A stretch of 64,000 bases of DNA from Ruminococcus sp. (GTDB taxonomy: Bacteria; Bacillota; Clostridia; Oscillospirales; Ruminococcaceae): positions 62,001 through 126,000 of the forward strand of contig NZ_JAHZAX010000008.1 of NCBI RefSeq assembly GCF_019423705.1. The letters run 5' to 3'. Made by a program: the position numbers and the translations under genes. A model generated the notes under the pieces. It was given only the letters and a program-made list of their open reading frames with translations. It ran no database searches and had not been told where the DNA came from. Positions 18,616-27,578 of the stretch are shown one piece after another. The stretch's first letter is position 1; each line of letters opens with the position of its first letter.

Positions 18616-18675
18616 ACCAAACGGGCGAACGCAAATTGTTGTGAGCCTTGTCGAACAACAGTTTTCGCCCCTACA
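18616..18675. repeat. Intergenic repeat, long version
   Basis: The sequence from ACCAAACGGGCGAACGC to GTTTTCGCCCCTACA contains an inner AATTGTTGTGAG/GAACAAC hairpin bounded by GGGCGAA/TTCGCCC. It corresponds, on the other strand, to the element at about 3255-3320 (GTAGGGG, TTGTTGTTCG, CTCACAACAATTTGC). Confidence 0.6.
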
Positions 18676-18687
18676 TATTTACTGCAA

Positions 18688-18725
18688 AAAAAGCCTCCGT
18701 GTGAATTTACGGAGGCTTTTTTATT
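18688..18725. terminator. Bidirectional terminator before the surface protein gene
   Basis: AAAAAAAGCCTCCGT pairs with ACGGAGGCTTTTTTA around a short loop. It mainly ends the leftward surface-protein gene. Confidence 0.8.
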
Positions 18726-18727
18726 AT

Positions 18728-21700
18728 TTACTTATCGTCCTCGTCAGAGTCATTCCTCTTTGAGCGGTACATTGACATTGTGGCTGCGGCGATGAGAACT
18801 GCCGTGATACCCAATGAGCCAACTGCGCCCGTGTGAGGATTATTGTTTGAAGCGCCTGCAACGCCCTTGTCAGAAGCCTTGCTTGATGAAGCTGCGTCAG
18901 TCTTGCTTGAAGCATCGCTGTTTGAAGAGCTTGAGCTGTCTGTGCTGCTGTCAACGTTTGATGAATCTGCTGCTGAGCTGTTGGAATCAACATCGCTGGA
19001 GCTTTCAGAGCTGCTTGATGAATCAGGGAGACTTGAATCAACAGGGTCTACTGTTGAAGAATCTGTGTCGCTTGACTCGTCAGGTGAGCTTGAAGTGTCT
19101 GGCTGGCTTGAAGATGAATCTACATCGCTGGACTCGTCAGCCTTGCTTGATGAATCAACATCTGAGCTGGAGCTGTCTACTGTGGAGCTTGATGAGTCTA
19201 CATCGCTTGATGAAGAATCTACGTCGCTGGACTCGTCGGCCTTGCTTGATGAATCTACATCTGAGCTTGAGCTGTCTACTGTGGAGCTTGACGAGTCTAC
19301 ATCGCTTGATGAAGAATCTACGTCGCTGGACTCGTCAGCCTTGCTTGATGAATCGATATCTGAGCTGGAGCTGTCTACTGTGGAGCTTGAAGAGTCTACG
19401 TTGCTTGAAGAATCAATATCGCTGGACTCGTCGGCCTTGCTTGATGAATCAACATCTGAGCTTGAAGTGTCAGGTGTGATTGCTGAATCAGGTGCGCTTG
19501 ATGATGAATCAACGGTTGAGGAATCTGTATCGCTTGATGTATCAACCTCTGAGCTTGAAGTATCTGCAATGCTTGAATCGCTGGAATCGTCGGGAGCAAC
19601 TGAGCTTGAATCAGCTTCGCTGGAATCTACCGGTTCGATGGCTGCAAGGTAGTTTATGCACTTAGGGAAATCTTCTGTGTATGCAGCGGTCGTATCAGCG
19701 GCAACTCTGTATGTTACCTTGCCGTTGTTGTCGATCCTGCAATCATAAACTGTCACGCTGAGCTTATAGCCGTCAGGTGAAGTTGTTTCCTTGAGGTAGT
19801 AATGCTTGAAAGCGCCTGCCTCAGTTGGAACTGTGATCTTGCTGTCGTCTGCGAAAGTTACAACGAACTGTTCGCCGTCAGCGACAGGCTTGCCTATGCC
19901 GATAACGTCTGTCATAGCGGCATCAGAATAAAGTGTGAATACTGTGGAATTGATAAGAGCGTCCTTTTCAGCCTGTGAAAGGTCTGCATAGCTCTTTCCC
20001 TCATAGCTCTTTACGAGCTTTACAGCCTCGGCTGTGATAGGGTCGTTAGGAACGACGAGCTTTGAAAGTCCGCTATCCTTGCCGTCTGTGAAAGTTACGC
20101 AGCCTGTTCCGTTTTCGTCAAATGAAACTGTTGCGGCATAGACCTTTGTGTTTGGCTTATAGCCAGCAGGAGCGCTGAGCTCCTTGAAATAATATGTGCC
20201 TGCTTCCAGCTGGTCGAAAGTTACAACGCCGTTAACGTCAGATGTGAAGGTGTAAGCCTTACCGTCTCTCATAACAGGTGTTGTGCAAAGTCCGTCTGAA
20301 TAAAGACCGAATGTTGCGCCTTCGAGTGCAACGTTGGAAGCTGTTACCTTATTGAACTGTACAGAAGCTGTCTTTGGCGCAACAGGTGTCTTGACGTTTA
20401 CGCATACAGGATAGCCGTCGTTTCCGATAACGTCGCCTGCATTTGAAGCTGCGCCTACGACTGAGTAAACAACATCGCCGTTTGCGTCAACTGCGCACTT
20501 GAATACTGTTTCGCTCTTTTCATAGCCCTCCGGAGCGGAGTTTTCCTTGAGGTAATAATTTGCAGCTGCTTCAAGGTCTGCGCCTGCAAATGTTACGACA
20601 TACTTGCCGTTATCGAGAACAGGGCTTGCCTTTGCGATCTCTGCTGTGCAGTTCTCGTCGGAATAAAGTCCGAAAACTGCTGTTGTCTGATCGCCGTTGC
20701 TGCCGTTAGCGTCAACGATTTTTACAAGCTTGATATCCTTGACTGTGATAACAGGCTCAGGGATAGAGGAATCGGGTGTGCTCGATGATGAGTCGATAGT
20801 TGAAGAGTCAACGACTGATGATGAATCAGGCTTTGATGACTGCGGAGTTACCGGATTATAAGCACCTGAGAAATGATGCTCACCACTTGCGCTGATATCG
20901 CTTGCTGCGATAACGCCGCACCAGTTAGCTGAGCAGGAATAGCTGCCGTATGGAGCGATGATAGTGCCCCAGCCCTCGGCTGCCATATTTACAGAACCTG
21001 TAAACTTGCCGTCCTTAGCGGAGGAATCATAGAAGTTGTAATAAATTCTATTGACGTTCATTTTAGCAACGTCCTCGCCGAGAGACATTCCCTGTCCGTC
21101 AACTGTGAGCTTGAGGGACTTTCTATCCCAAGAAGTGCCAAGGCCGTTCATATCCACATTGATGATCGCAACGGCTGTGGAATCCTTAGTGAAGTCGATT
21201 ACAGTATCGTTATTGAGCTTAGAATAGTTATCCTTATTGACAGTAAAAACAACTGCGCCCGACTGAGCTGTAACGTTCAGCTTATTGATATTCTGCCAGG
21301 TCTTATTCTGGTCGTCCCATTGGCCGCCGATAGTAATGCCGTCGGTATCGTCCATAGCTGCGAGCTGCTTTGAATACTCGCCGAAGCTATCCTGGAGTGT
21401 ATCGAGGTCGATATATTTATTCTCAGCAGTATCGGCTCTAACTGTACCGGCAGACTCGACCTTATGGCCGTTAATGAAATTCTGATTGCCCTGTGAAGTT
21501 ACCTCATACTGTTCGCCGACGATGAGAGTATCCTTCTGATAGCCGAACTTCATACCGTCGCTGAGCTCAGCGAACTCCTTTACATAGCTTGTGGTAGCGC
21601 CGTACTCATCACGCATACAAAGCTCAGAGCCAAGACCTGTGATCCTGCTTGTGACAAAGCTCATATGCTGGTGTCCGCCGACCTTGAGGTCGTCAAATGC

Positions 21701-21871
21701 AATGAAGCCGTATTCCTTCATTACGTTGGTGATGTTGTCCAGTTCAGCCGAGACTTCATACTTGACAGCAGCATTGGCAGTTGTGACCATTGAGCCGACA
21801 GCAATGGAAGCGGCAAGAACCGTTGACAGCACCCGCTTGAACAGCGGACGTTTCTTCTTGTTCTTTTCCAT
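18728..21871 (-). CDS. Large surface protein: choice-of-anchor A domain, SpaA-like domains, Ser/Asp stalk
   Basis: 1047 residues. A signal peptide (about 1-35) is followed by a choice-of-anchor A adhesin-like domain (about 37-345, GGHQHMSFVTSRI to APYGSYSCSANWCGVIAA). Three SpaA/Cna_B-type domains follow between about 385 and 735, each with an FGLYSD-type strand and a YYLKE or YYFKE motif. Residues about 740-1000 are a Ser/Asp stalk with 33-residue tandem repeats. The end is NNPHTGAVG, a membrane helix and a short charged tail. NPHTG resembles a variant sortase motif, so covalent wall anchoring is likely, though the acidic tail is unusual. It probably mediates attachment. A consensus promoter lies at 21933-21961. 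Confidence 0.82.
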   Translation of the reverse strand: MEKNKKKRPLFKRVLSTVLAASIAVGSMVTTANAAVKYEVSAELDNITNVMKEYGFIAFDDLKVGGHQHMSFVTSRITGLGSELCMRDEYGATTSYVKEFAELSDGMKFGYQKDTLIVGEQYEVTSQGNQNFINGHKVESAGTVRADTAENKYIDLDTLQDSFGEYSKQLAAMDDTDGITIGGQWDDQNKTWQNINKLNVTAQSGAVVFTVNKDNYSKLNNDTVIDFTKDSTAVAIINVDMNGLGTSWDRKSLKLTVDGQGMSLGEDVAKMNVNRIYYNFYDSSAKDGKFTGSVNMAAEGWGTIIAPYGSYSCSANWCGVIAASDISASGEHHFSGAYNPVTPQSSKPDSSSVVDSSTIDSSSSTPDSSIPEPVITVKDIKLVKIVDANGSNGDQTTAVFGLYSDENCTAEIAKASPVLDNGKYVVTFAGADLEAAANYYLKENSAPEGYEKSETVFKCAVDANGDVVYSVVGAASNAGDVIGNDGYPVCVNVKTPVAPKTASVQFNKVTASNVALEGATFGLYSDGLCTTPVMRDGKAYTFTSDVNGVVTFDQLEAGTYYFKELSAPAGYKPNTKVYAATVSFDENGTGCVTFTDGKDSGLSKLVVPNDPITAEAVKLVKSYEGKSYADLSQAEKDALINSTVFTLYSDAAMTDVIGIGKPVADGEQFVVTFADDSKITVPTEAGAFKHYYLKETTSPDGYKLSVTVYDCRIDNNGKVTYRVAADTTAAYTEDFPKCINYLAAIEPVDSSEADSSSVAPDDSSDSSIADTSSSEVDTSSDTDSSTVDSSSSAPDSAITPDTSSSDVDSSSKADESSDIDSSSNVDSSSSTVDSSSSDIDSSSKADESSDVDSSSSDVDSSSSTVDSSSSDVDSSSKADESSDVDSSSSDVDSSSSTVDSSSSDVDSSSKADESSDVDSSSSQPDTSSSPDESSDTDSSTVDPVDSSLPDSSSSSESSSDVDSNSSAADSSNVDSSTDSSSSSNSDASSKTDAASSSKASDKGVAGASNNNPHTGAVGSLGITAVLIAAATMSMYRSKRNDSDEDDK
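19130..19460 (-). repeat. In-frame 99-bp tandem repeats in the Ser/Asp stalk
   Basis: The phrase GACTCGTC(A/G)GCCTTGCTTG recurs at 19130, 19229/19230, 19329 and 19425, giving units of 99, 99 and 96 bp (33, 33 and 32 residues). The unit encodes Ser/Asp with a KADESSD landmark. Unit number probably varies between strains. Confidence 0.8.
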
Positions 21872-22227
21872 ACCAAAAATCTCCTTTTCCCATAATTCTA
21901 TTAATAATAAACATTATTAATAATATAAAATCATTATAATACGCTGTCCCAAATATGTCAATAGAATTTGCATAAAATTACAGTAATAAATTAAATTTTG
22001 GCATTTTTCACAATATCGTTATTTCAATTATACTGGATTATACATTTTGACAAAAAGGAAAATAAATTCATAGAGACACAATATTGCCAAACGCATTATG
22101 GATTTTATCTTTATTTTACCTATTTTTTATTGATTGAAATAATAAACTGAAATATAATCAGAGTATGAAGTATTGATTTGAAGGAAATAATATTATGGAG
22201 GGCTATAAAATGGTAAGAAAGATACTT
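21872..22227. other. AT-rich intergenic region
   Basis: Apart from the promoter at 21933-21961 no gene or repeat is visible. Weak leftover frames and an ATGGAGGGC stretch near 22195 have no recognisable product. Confidence 0.5.
21933..21961 (-). promoter_or_regulatory. Promoter of the surface protein gene
   Basis: Minus-strand TTGACA (21961-21956) and TATAAT (21938-21933) with a 17-bp spacer. Confidence 0.7.
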
Positions 22228-22680
22228 TGCGTACTGCAATTTTGAAAAGCGACCTTGACTACCTGCTTGCACTCCTCAGATTGGCGGATAGGCTGTACAT
22301 AAAATAATGCGAGGCAGCCGCAGACCACACTTGTGCGTGGTTTGCGGCTGCTTTTTGTCTATAAATATTTTTAGGTTAATTCTATTGTGCGTCTTACACT
22401 ACACTATCGTCCAACAAAAAATCGATCAGCTGCTGCAAATATTTATCACGTTTAATTTCCATACAAGCACCTCATTAAAAACTTCCGCCCATACAGGCTC
22501 AACCTTTTAATATTATACCATACAATGTACATATGGTTCATCACCGACAAGAGCAAAAAAATGATTTACCTTCCTTGCGGCAGCGGAAAAAAATAAAAAT
22601 GTTGTGGAAAATAAACCGCCCCCATTCGCTAGAATTTTTGACCTAGCGAATGGGGGCGATTCAAATGTCAATATCATTAA
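22228..22680. pseudogene. Remnant of the spoVT-type element (left end, ATPase stub, SEC-C end)
   Basis: Three scraps lie together. From 22248, TTGAAAAGCG(A)CCTTGACTACC and the following 50 bases match the left end of the spoVT element at 40629-40692. On the minus strand, 22462-22394 encodes MEIKRDKYLQQLIDF and seven more residues before a stop, the usual N-terminus of DUF4143-type AAA ATPases. From 22525, GGTTCATCACCGACAA and CTTGCGGCAGCGGAAAAAAA match 42506-42521 and 43530-43549, the borders of the SEC-C gene. A hairpin with CGCCCCCATTCGCTAG arms follows at 22619-22665. Nothing here can make a full protein. Confidence 0.65.
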
Positions 22681-22724
22681 GCAAAAAATCAAGACATAAA
22701 AGTAAGCGTAATATGTGAATCGTT

Positions 22725-23474
22725 TTACAACGTTGTAAAAAAATCAACTGCCACACGCTTTACATATTCCCTGTCATCACCATAAAAGCCGTGACCAGCA
22801 CCCTTTATAACTTTCAGCTTTGCATTAGGAAAAGTCGTTTTCAATCGCTCGGAATATGATAAAGCAACTAATTCATCACTGTCACCATGGAATATCATCA
22901 CAGGACTATTATACCGACTAACTCTATCATAAACATCATATCTTGGAACATCATCATAAAATTTCTTTGAAAGCAGCATATCTCCCATAAAGGCAAATGG
23001 TTTCGCCATACTTTCAGGATCCTTGGAAAGCCATTGGTCAGGTATGCAGAATGCAGGATATAGCAGTATCATCGCTGCAATACGCTCAGGCATTTCTGCC
23101 GCTGTAAGTGCAGCAACAAATCCTCCCTGACTTTCGCCGTAAAGATATATCTGTCTGCTGTCTGATATATCAAGTTCACTCATCATATCTATAACAGCTT
23201 TAAGGTCATTTTGTTCGCTGATAATACTCATCTCCGTGGTCTTTCCGTCACTATGCGATCGTGTAGAACCACCACAGTAATCAAAAGTATATGCTAAAAA
23301 GCCATTTTCCGCAAAAGTCAAAGCAATATCCGCCATATCATCACCGATACTGTTAAAGCCGTGACTAAGTATCACAGTAGGATATTTCTTCGCCTTAGTA
23401 TCAGGAATATACAGTTTTCCGAAAATGTTTTTGCCATCTGATACACAATATTTCTCTCGAATATCCACGCTCAT
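22725..23474 (-). CDS. Alpha/beta hydrolase (esterase-like)
   Basis: 249 residues if started at the ATG at 23474, which follows AAAGGGGCG; a longer frame to 23522 would overlap the upstream gene and has a poorer start. The fold is clear: oxyanion motif SHGFNSIG, nucleophile Ser115 in LYGESQGG, acid Asp200 in HGDSD, His228 in GAGHGF. There is no signal peptide. Relatives include cinnamoyl/feruloyl esterases and acyl-esterases acting on small esters. Position directly after the GH16 lichenase gene suggests de-esterification of imported or released plant glucan fragments, but the substrate is not determined by sequence. Confidence 0.8.
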   Translation of the reverse strand: MSVDIREKYCVSDGKNIFGKLYIPDTKAKKYPTVILSHGFNSIGDDMADIALTFAENGFLAYTFDYCGGSTRSHSDGKTTEMSIISEQNDLKAVIDMMSELDISDSRQIYLYGESQGGFVAALTAAEMPERIAAMILLYPAFCIPDQWLSKDPESMAKPFAFMGDMLLSKKFYDDVPRYDVYDRVSRYNSPVMIFHGDSDELVALSYSERLKTTFPNAKLKVIKGAGHGFYGDDREYVKRVAVDFFTTL

Positions 23475-23494
23475 AACGCCCCTTTTTATAAATT

Positions 23495-24268
23495 CTACTC
23501 TGCCGCCGTAAACCTTGCCCACTCATATTCTGCTGTAAGCGGAACTGTGCCGTCAAAGGCTTTCAGCCAGCTGTCAACGCCAATGCCGTTCCACGCATTC
23601 ATCATTATTTTTCCGGGCGTAACGGGCAAATTTTCAGTTGCCTTGTATGCCTCTTTTCCGTCAACATACCAAGTTATGCTGTCCTCTTTCCACTCAAATG
23701 CATAAGTGTGAAAATCCTCCGAGGCATCAAATCCAAGATCATACATATATTCGTGATTGCCAACGCCATTTGTGTAGTAATTGAACTGCACCTTTGTTGT
23801 GTCCTTGCCAAGAACTTCAACGTCTATTTCGTCCCAAGGGTTATCTTCTGACGGACCTGTGTATGTAAAGAACGATGATACAACGCCGTCATTCTTTATG
23901 GCTTTCATCGATACCTCATAAAGTCCATAGCCATAGTTTTCCTTTGAACGGTACTCGCCGCCTCTATATACTTCGGAATCGCCCATGCTGTCAATGATAA
24001 GCTGCATTTTTCCGTCATTGAAAGTTACGTTATCTTCGCTCCACGAACAGTTGAACGGAGCACCATTTGACCACCCCGCTGAAATGGAAAAATCACTTGA
24101 CGCACCCTTGCTGAAATCTGCCTCAACCGTGTATAGAGAATTGCTTTCAGTTTCCGCCTTACTGCTAACATCTTGCAAAGAGCTGCTGTCAGATGAAACA
24201 CCGCAGCTGCCCATAGACATAACTATCATTGTAATGATCGACATAGCCAAAACTTTTTTCATTTTCAT
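23495..24268 (-). CDS. GH16 beta-1,3-1,4-glucanase (lichenase), lipoprotein
   Basis: A 257-residue secreted lipoprotein. The lipobox is SMGSC with Cys22, followed by a Ser-rich linker. The GH16 jelly-roll domain (about 45-257) carries WDEIDVEVLG with nucleophile Glu147 and acid/base Glu151. It also has the lichenase features GGEYRS, YGYGLYEV, FFTYTGPSE and HTYAFEW. It should cut mixed-linkage beta-glucans at the cell surface. It belongs to a leftward gene group with an AraC regulator upstream and an esterase-like hydrolase downstream. Length equals the bare catalytic domain plus anchor; there is no CBM or dockerin. Confidence 0.9.
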   Translation of the reverse strand: MKMKKVLAMSIITMIVMSMGSCGVSSDSSSLQDVSSKAETESNSLYTVEADFSKGASSDFSISAGWSNGAPFNCSWSEDNVTFNDGKMQLIIDSMGDSEVYRGGEYRSKENYGYGLYEVSMKAIKNDGVVSSFFTYTGPSEDNPWDEIDVEVLGKDTTKVQFNYYTNGVGNHEYMYDLGFDASEDFHTYAFEWKEDSITWYVDGKEAYKATENLPVTPGKIMMNAWNGIGVDSWLKAFDGTVPLTAEYEWARFTAAE

Positions 24269-24375
24269 TACCTCCGAATAAATATCAGATTTTTATCTTC
24301 TATAAGTATTATAAATCAATAGAAACGATATTTATATCAAAAACGTAATGCAAATATCAAAATACTAATGTGAAG

Positions 24376-25146
24376 CTATATCTTTGACTTGCTTGTGCTA
24401 TGCTTGTTCCAGTTTGCACGGAAAAACTGATCTCTATACTGTTTTGGCGTAAGTCCTGTTTGTTTCTTAAAGCAGGCAATAAAATGGCTGTGAGAGCTGA
24501 AAGAAAGATAATTGGCTATATCAAGCGGACTATATTCAGAATATCTCAGCATATTTTCAGCCGCCTGTATCCTCTTTGACATAATAAAATCAGATATCTT
24601 TACGCCAACTTCCTCTCTGAAAAGCTTTGAAAGATACTGCGGCGTTATGTTCAGTTCATCTGCTATTTGATTCACAGTCACGCCCTTGTAAATATTATCG
24701 AAAATGCAATCAAAGCACATAAGTATATGCTTTGAGTAAACGTTCTGTGACACAGCCTTTTTCATTTGCTTTGTATAATAAACGATGACTTCCTTGTGAA
24801 CAGCCATAACGCTTTCTTCATTACTGCATTCATCACATTTATTGATGTATATATCGCTTATGGTATATGCAGTTTCTGGGTCAAGCCCACCTTCTATACA
24901 AAACCTGCACAGCATAGCTATGGTAATGACAAGATGATATTTGACATTTCTGAGGTCATCTTTACTTAGTCTGCCCTTTCCGTTTGTATCCAGTGGTGTA
25001 TACAAACGTTTGACTGTTTCAAGGTCGCCTGCCCGCACAGCAGAGTAAAATTCCAGTTCCGTTTCATATGGTGAATGATGATAGTCATTTTCCTTTTGCA
25101 TAAACTGCCGCCTAGACAATTCTCTGTTTATTTCCATAGCTTTCAC
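24376..25146 (-). CDS. AraC-family transcriptional regulator
   Basis: 256 residues. The C-terminal 100 residues form a double helix-turn-helix (VNQIADELNITPQYLSKLFREEVG, SPLDIANYLSFSSHSHFIACFKKQTGLTPKQYRDQF), typical of AraC/XylS. The N-terminal part is helical with Cys residues and does not look like a cupin. It lies between the solute-binding protein and lichenase genes, so it is the obvious candidate to control this beta-glucan locus. Such regulators in Firmicutes often work with a two-component sensor, but none is present here. Confidence 0.85.
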   Translation of the reverse strand: MKAMEINRELSRRQFMQKENDYHHSPYETELEFYSAVRAGDLETVKRLYTPLDTNGKGRLSKDDLRNVKYHLVITIAMLCRFCIEGGLDPETAYTISDIYINKCDECSNEESVMAVHKEVIVYYTKQMKKAVSQNVYSKHILMCFDCIFDNIYKGVTVNQIADELNITPQYLSKLFREEVGVKISDFIMSKRIQAAENMLRYSEYSPLDIANYLSFSSHSHFIACFKKQTGLTPKQYRDQFFRANWNKHSTSKSKI

Positions 25147-25256
25147 CGCCTGCTTTTTTAGCTTATTATATCATATTTACAGACGCAAGTAAAGCCGCTT
25201 ATTTATAGAAAAAGGACGGCAAATCGACCTGCCGCCCAATTTCTGATAAATAGATC

Positions 25257-26687
25257 TTACTTAGCCTCATTCATTGAAGTCATAGCCTCGTCGATAAGAT
25301 AATCTATAGCCTTTTCGTTTTCCTGTACGACCTGTGACCAGCTCTTTGACTCCTGTGGGTTCATCGTTCCTCTTATTGCAGTATCGCAGATAGAGTTAAG
25401 GTCGGCAGATACGCCCTGTTCAAAGTCAAATACAGGATTCTGTGCAGACAGATCATAGATGGTGTCTCTCATTTCCAGCATTTCATCTGTCCAGCCATAA
25501 TCGTCCTTATACTGATCGAGGGTTATCTGATGTGCAGCCTCGTCAAGCTCTGCATAACGGCAGCATTCAAGGAAAGCCGCCACGCCCTCAGGGTTTTTGG
25601 CGTTTCTTACAATGCTAAAGCCGTGTACTCTTGAAGGGATATACTGTTTATCGCTATCAGCTGAGCAAGGAACCGGAACGAACATTACCTCTCCCTTTGA
25701 TACATCGCCATAGTTTACAGTTGTGGACGGAGCATTCTCAAGTGCCCACAGTCCGATAGGATAGAAAAGCGTCAGACCTGTTGCCATTCCGCTGCCCTCT
25801 GCGTCGCCTCTGAGTTTCCAGTTATTCTCGTGTTTTGGATAAACAACATTGTTCTTTTGCAGTTCATACATCATATTCTGAGCCTTTGCTATCATAGGGT
25901 CGGAAATATTATTTACAAGCTTGCCGTCTGTGATACCGATGAGCGGCAATCCTGACGACTGCTGCAAAGCCTTTTCATAATACCAGCCGTCAAGTGCATA
26001 TTTATCGTTCTCAGAGTCAGTAAAATCGAGGCACATTTCTGTGAAAGTATCCCAGTTCCATTTACCCTCTTTGAAAAGCTCAGCAGGATCGTCATAGCCG
26101 TTATCTTCCATTGTCTGCTTGTTGTATACAAAAACATATGCAGGGTCAGTTCTGATAACGCTCACATAGTGCTTGTCGCCAAGCATAAACTGATCTGTCG
26201 CACCCTTTATATCTGTCCAAAGAGGCTTTGAAAGATCGATATAATCGTCGATAGGCTCTATCATTGATTTTATCGCACCCTTAGGAAAAACGTCCATATC
26301 ATCAGCACCGATGAAATCAGGCGAATCATTTGACATTACAAGAGCCGCAAGATCGTCAAACTTAGTGTCCCAAGTGGTCTGCACCCAGTTTATCTTACCA
26401 TTATACTTTGTCTTGAACAAAGCAAGGTCAGCACCTATCTCTTTGTCCTCTGCCTCAGTAGGATTGATATCCCAATGTGAGAACCATTTTATTTCGTTGC
26501 TTTTGAGATCTCTTACATCTGTCATATCATCAGCAAGTCTTTGAACTATCTGCTGCTGATCTTCCTTGAGCTTTTTGTCAACGACCTTGCTTGATGAATC
26601 ACTTGAACTTCCGCAAGATGCAAATGCTGAAAGCGAGCAAACTGCAAGGGCAAATGTTAAAACTCTTTTTGAATTATTCATAGCCAT
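25257..26687 (-). CDS. Extracellular solute-binding lipoprotein (sugar ABC type)
   Basis: 476 residues with lipobox AFASC (Cys25) and a Ser-rich spacer. The body is a family 1 carbohydrate-binding protein: EIKWFSHWDINPTEAED, DSPDFIGADDMDVFPKG, GKWNWDTFTEMC, ENAPSTTVNYGDV and a C-terminal helical hand-over region. Such proteins deliver oligosaccharides to CUT1 ABC transporters. No permease or ATPase lies nearby, so it must pair with a remote transporter or act as a surface sugar trap. The start may be at ATG 26681 (MNNSKRV). It lies 12 bp after the preceding surface-protein gene, so both are in one operon. Confidence 0.85.
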   Translation of the reverse strand: MAMNNSKRVLTFALAVCSLSAFASCGSSSDSSSKVVDKKLKEDQQQIVQRLADDMTDVRDLKSNEIKWFSHWDINPTEAEDKEIGADLALFKTKYNGKINWVQTTWDTKFDDLAALVMSNDSPDFIGADDMDVFPKGAIKSMIEPIDDYIDLSKPLWTDIKGATDQFMLGDKHYVSVIRTDPAYVFVYNKQTMEDNGYDDPAELFKEGKWNWDTFTEMCLDFTDSENDKYALDGWYYEKALQQSSGLPLIGITDGKLVNNISDPMIAKAQNMMYELQKNNVVYPKHENNWKLRGDAEGSGMATGLTLFYPIGLWALENAPSTTVNYGDVSKGEVMFVPVPCSADSDKQYIPSRVHGFSIVRNAKNPEGVAAFLECCRYAELDEAAHQITLDQYKDDYGWTDEMLEMRDTIYDLSAQNPVFDFEQGVSADLNSICDTAIRGTMNPQESKSWSQVVQENEKAIDYLIDEAMTSMNEAK

Positions 26688-26699
26688 ACCCTCCGAATA

Positions 26700-27578
26700 T
26701 TACTTTCTTCTCTTTGCAACGATCACCGCTGTACCGGCAAGAGCGATAACAGCAAGTGTTCCGCCAACAGCCGCACCTGTTTCTGCTGCCTTAGACGTAT
26801 CGTCAGAAGCCTTTGAAGATGTAGCCGCTGTAACAGAAGCTTTACTTGTGTCCGCATTAGCCTTACTTGTATCTGCCTTAGATGAAGAAACATCGTTATT
26901 GGATGTATCTGTCTTTGAGCTTGAAGTATCAGACTTTGATTCTGCCTTTGAAGTATCTGTTTTTGACTCTCCGCCATCAGCAGCTGCAACACCGAAATCA
27001 AGCGTCATTGAAAGTGTGCCGCCGTTGAAAGCACCTTCCTTCTCCCAGCCTGCGACCTCAGGGCAAGCTTTCTTTGTTACCTCGCCTGTTTCCTCATTGA
27101 CCTCGTCAGTTGGTCTGATATGTATTCTTATTCCGCCCTCTGAATCCTCGTCCATTGAAGTGATAGAATTAAGAGAATCAAAAACTGTTGTTGTGCCGTC
27201 CTCGGCAACGAACTTTGCGTCAGATATCTTAACGTCCACAGGATAAACACCATCAGGAAGATTAGCCACCATAACGCCCATATCTCCAAGAGTTCCCTTG
27301 CCTGACATTGTCTTGTCGGTGATAACTTTGCTTATCTTATATTCAACAGTTATCTTGCCAGCATCATCAATGCCTACCCAATCGCCCTGATTCCAGCTCC
27401 AGTCCTGACCCATATAGAAACCCATTGCTCCGATAGAGTAATATGAGTCATTCATTTTTGCGTCCTCCTCTGATGGGTGAACAACATCGCCAAGCTTTGC
27501 TGCCGAAACAGATACTGACATCATTGTCGCCGCAAGAACTGCTGCTGAAAGACCTGCTGCTAATTTTTTGAATTTCAT
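26700..27578 (-). CDS. Surface protein with Ser/Thr linker and C-terminal membrane anchor
   Basis: 292 residues. A signal peptide (about 1-26) is followed by a beta-rich domain of about 170 residues rich in Trp (YYSIGAMGFYMGQDWSWNQG, GTLSMTLDFGVA). The order of strands recalls carbohydrate-binding modules of cellulosomal bacteria, but I do not recognise the family. A Ser/Thr/Lys/Asp linker (about 208-260) leads to AAETGAAVGG, a hydrophobic helix and KRRK, which act as a membrane or sortase-like anchor. Being first in the operon with the solute-binding protein suggests a role in capturing glucans at the surface. The function is inference. Confidence 0.65.
   Translation of the reverse strand: MKFKKLAAGLSAAVLAATMMSVSVSAAKLGDVVHPSEEDAKMNDSYYSIGAMGFYMGQDWSWNQGDWVGIDDAGKITVEYKISKVITDKTMSGKGTLGDMGVMVANLPDGVYPVDVKISDAKFVAEDGTTTVFDSLNSITSMDEDSEGGIRIHIRPTDEVNEETGEVTKKACPEVAGWEKEGAFNGGTLSMTLDFGVAAADGGESKTDTSKAESKSDTSSSKTDTSNNDVSSSKADTSKANADTSKASVTAATSSKASDDTSKAAETGAAVGGTLAVIALAGTAVIVAKRRK

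Noticed and set aside
19120..19460. CRISPR-like or non-coding tandem array
   Set aside because: The 96-99 bp units keep the reading frame and encode Ser/Asp stalk repeats of the surface protein; there are no distinct spacers.
18814..19652. Plus-strand Ser/Leu/Glu-rich and Arg/Leu-rich open frames opposite the stalk
   Set aside because: They are the complement of repetitive Ser/Asp codons, have no start signals, and the minus-strand frame has a signal peptide, domains and anchor.
22200..22250. A short leader peptide or regulatory gene (ATGGAGGGC frame)
   Set aside because: It runs into the decayed element junction, and the stretch is better explained as leftover DNA around the TTGAAA deletion.
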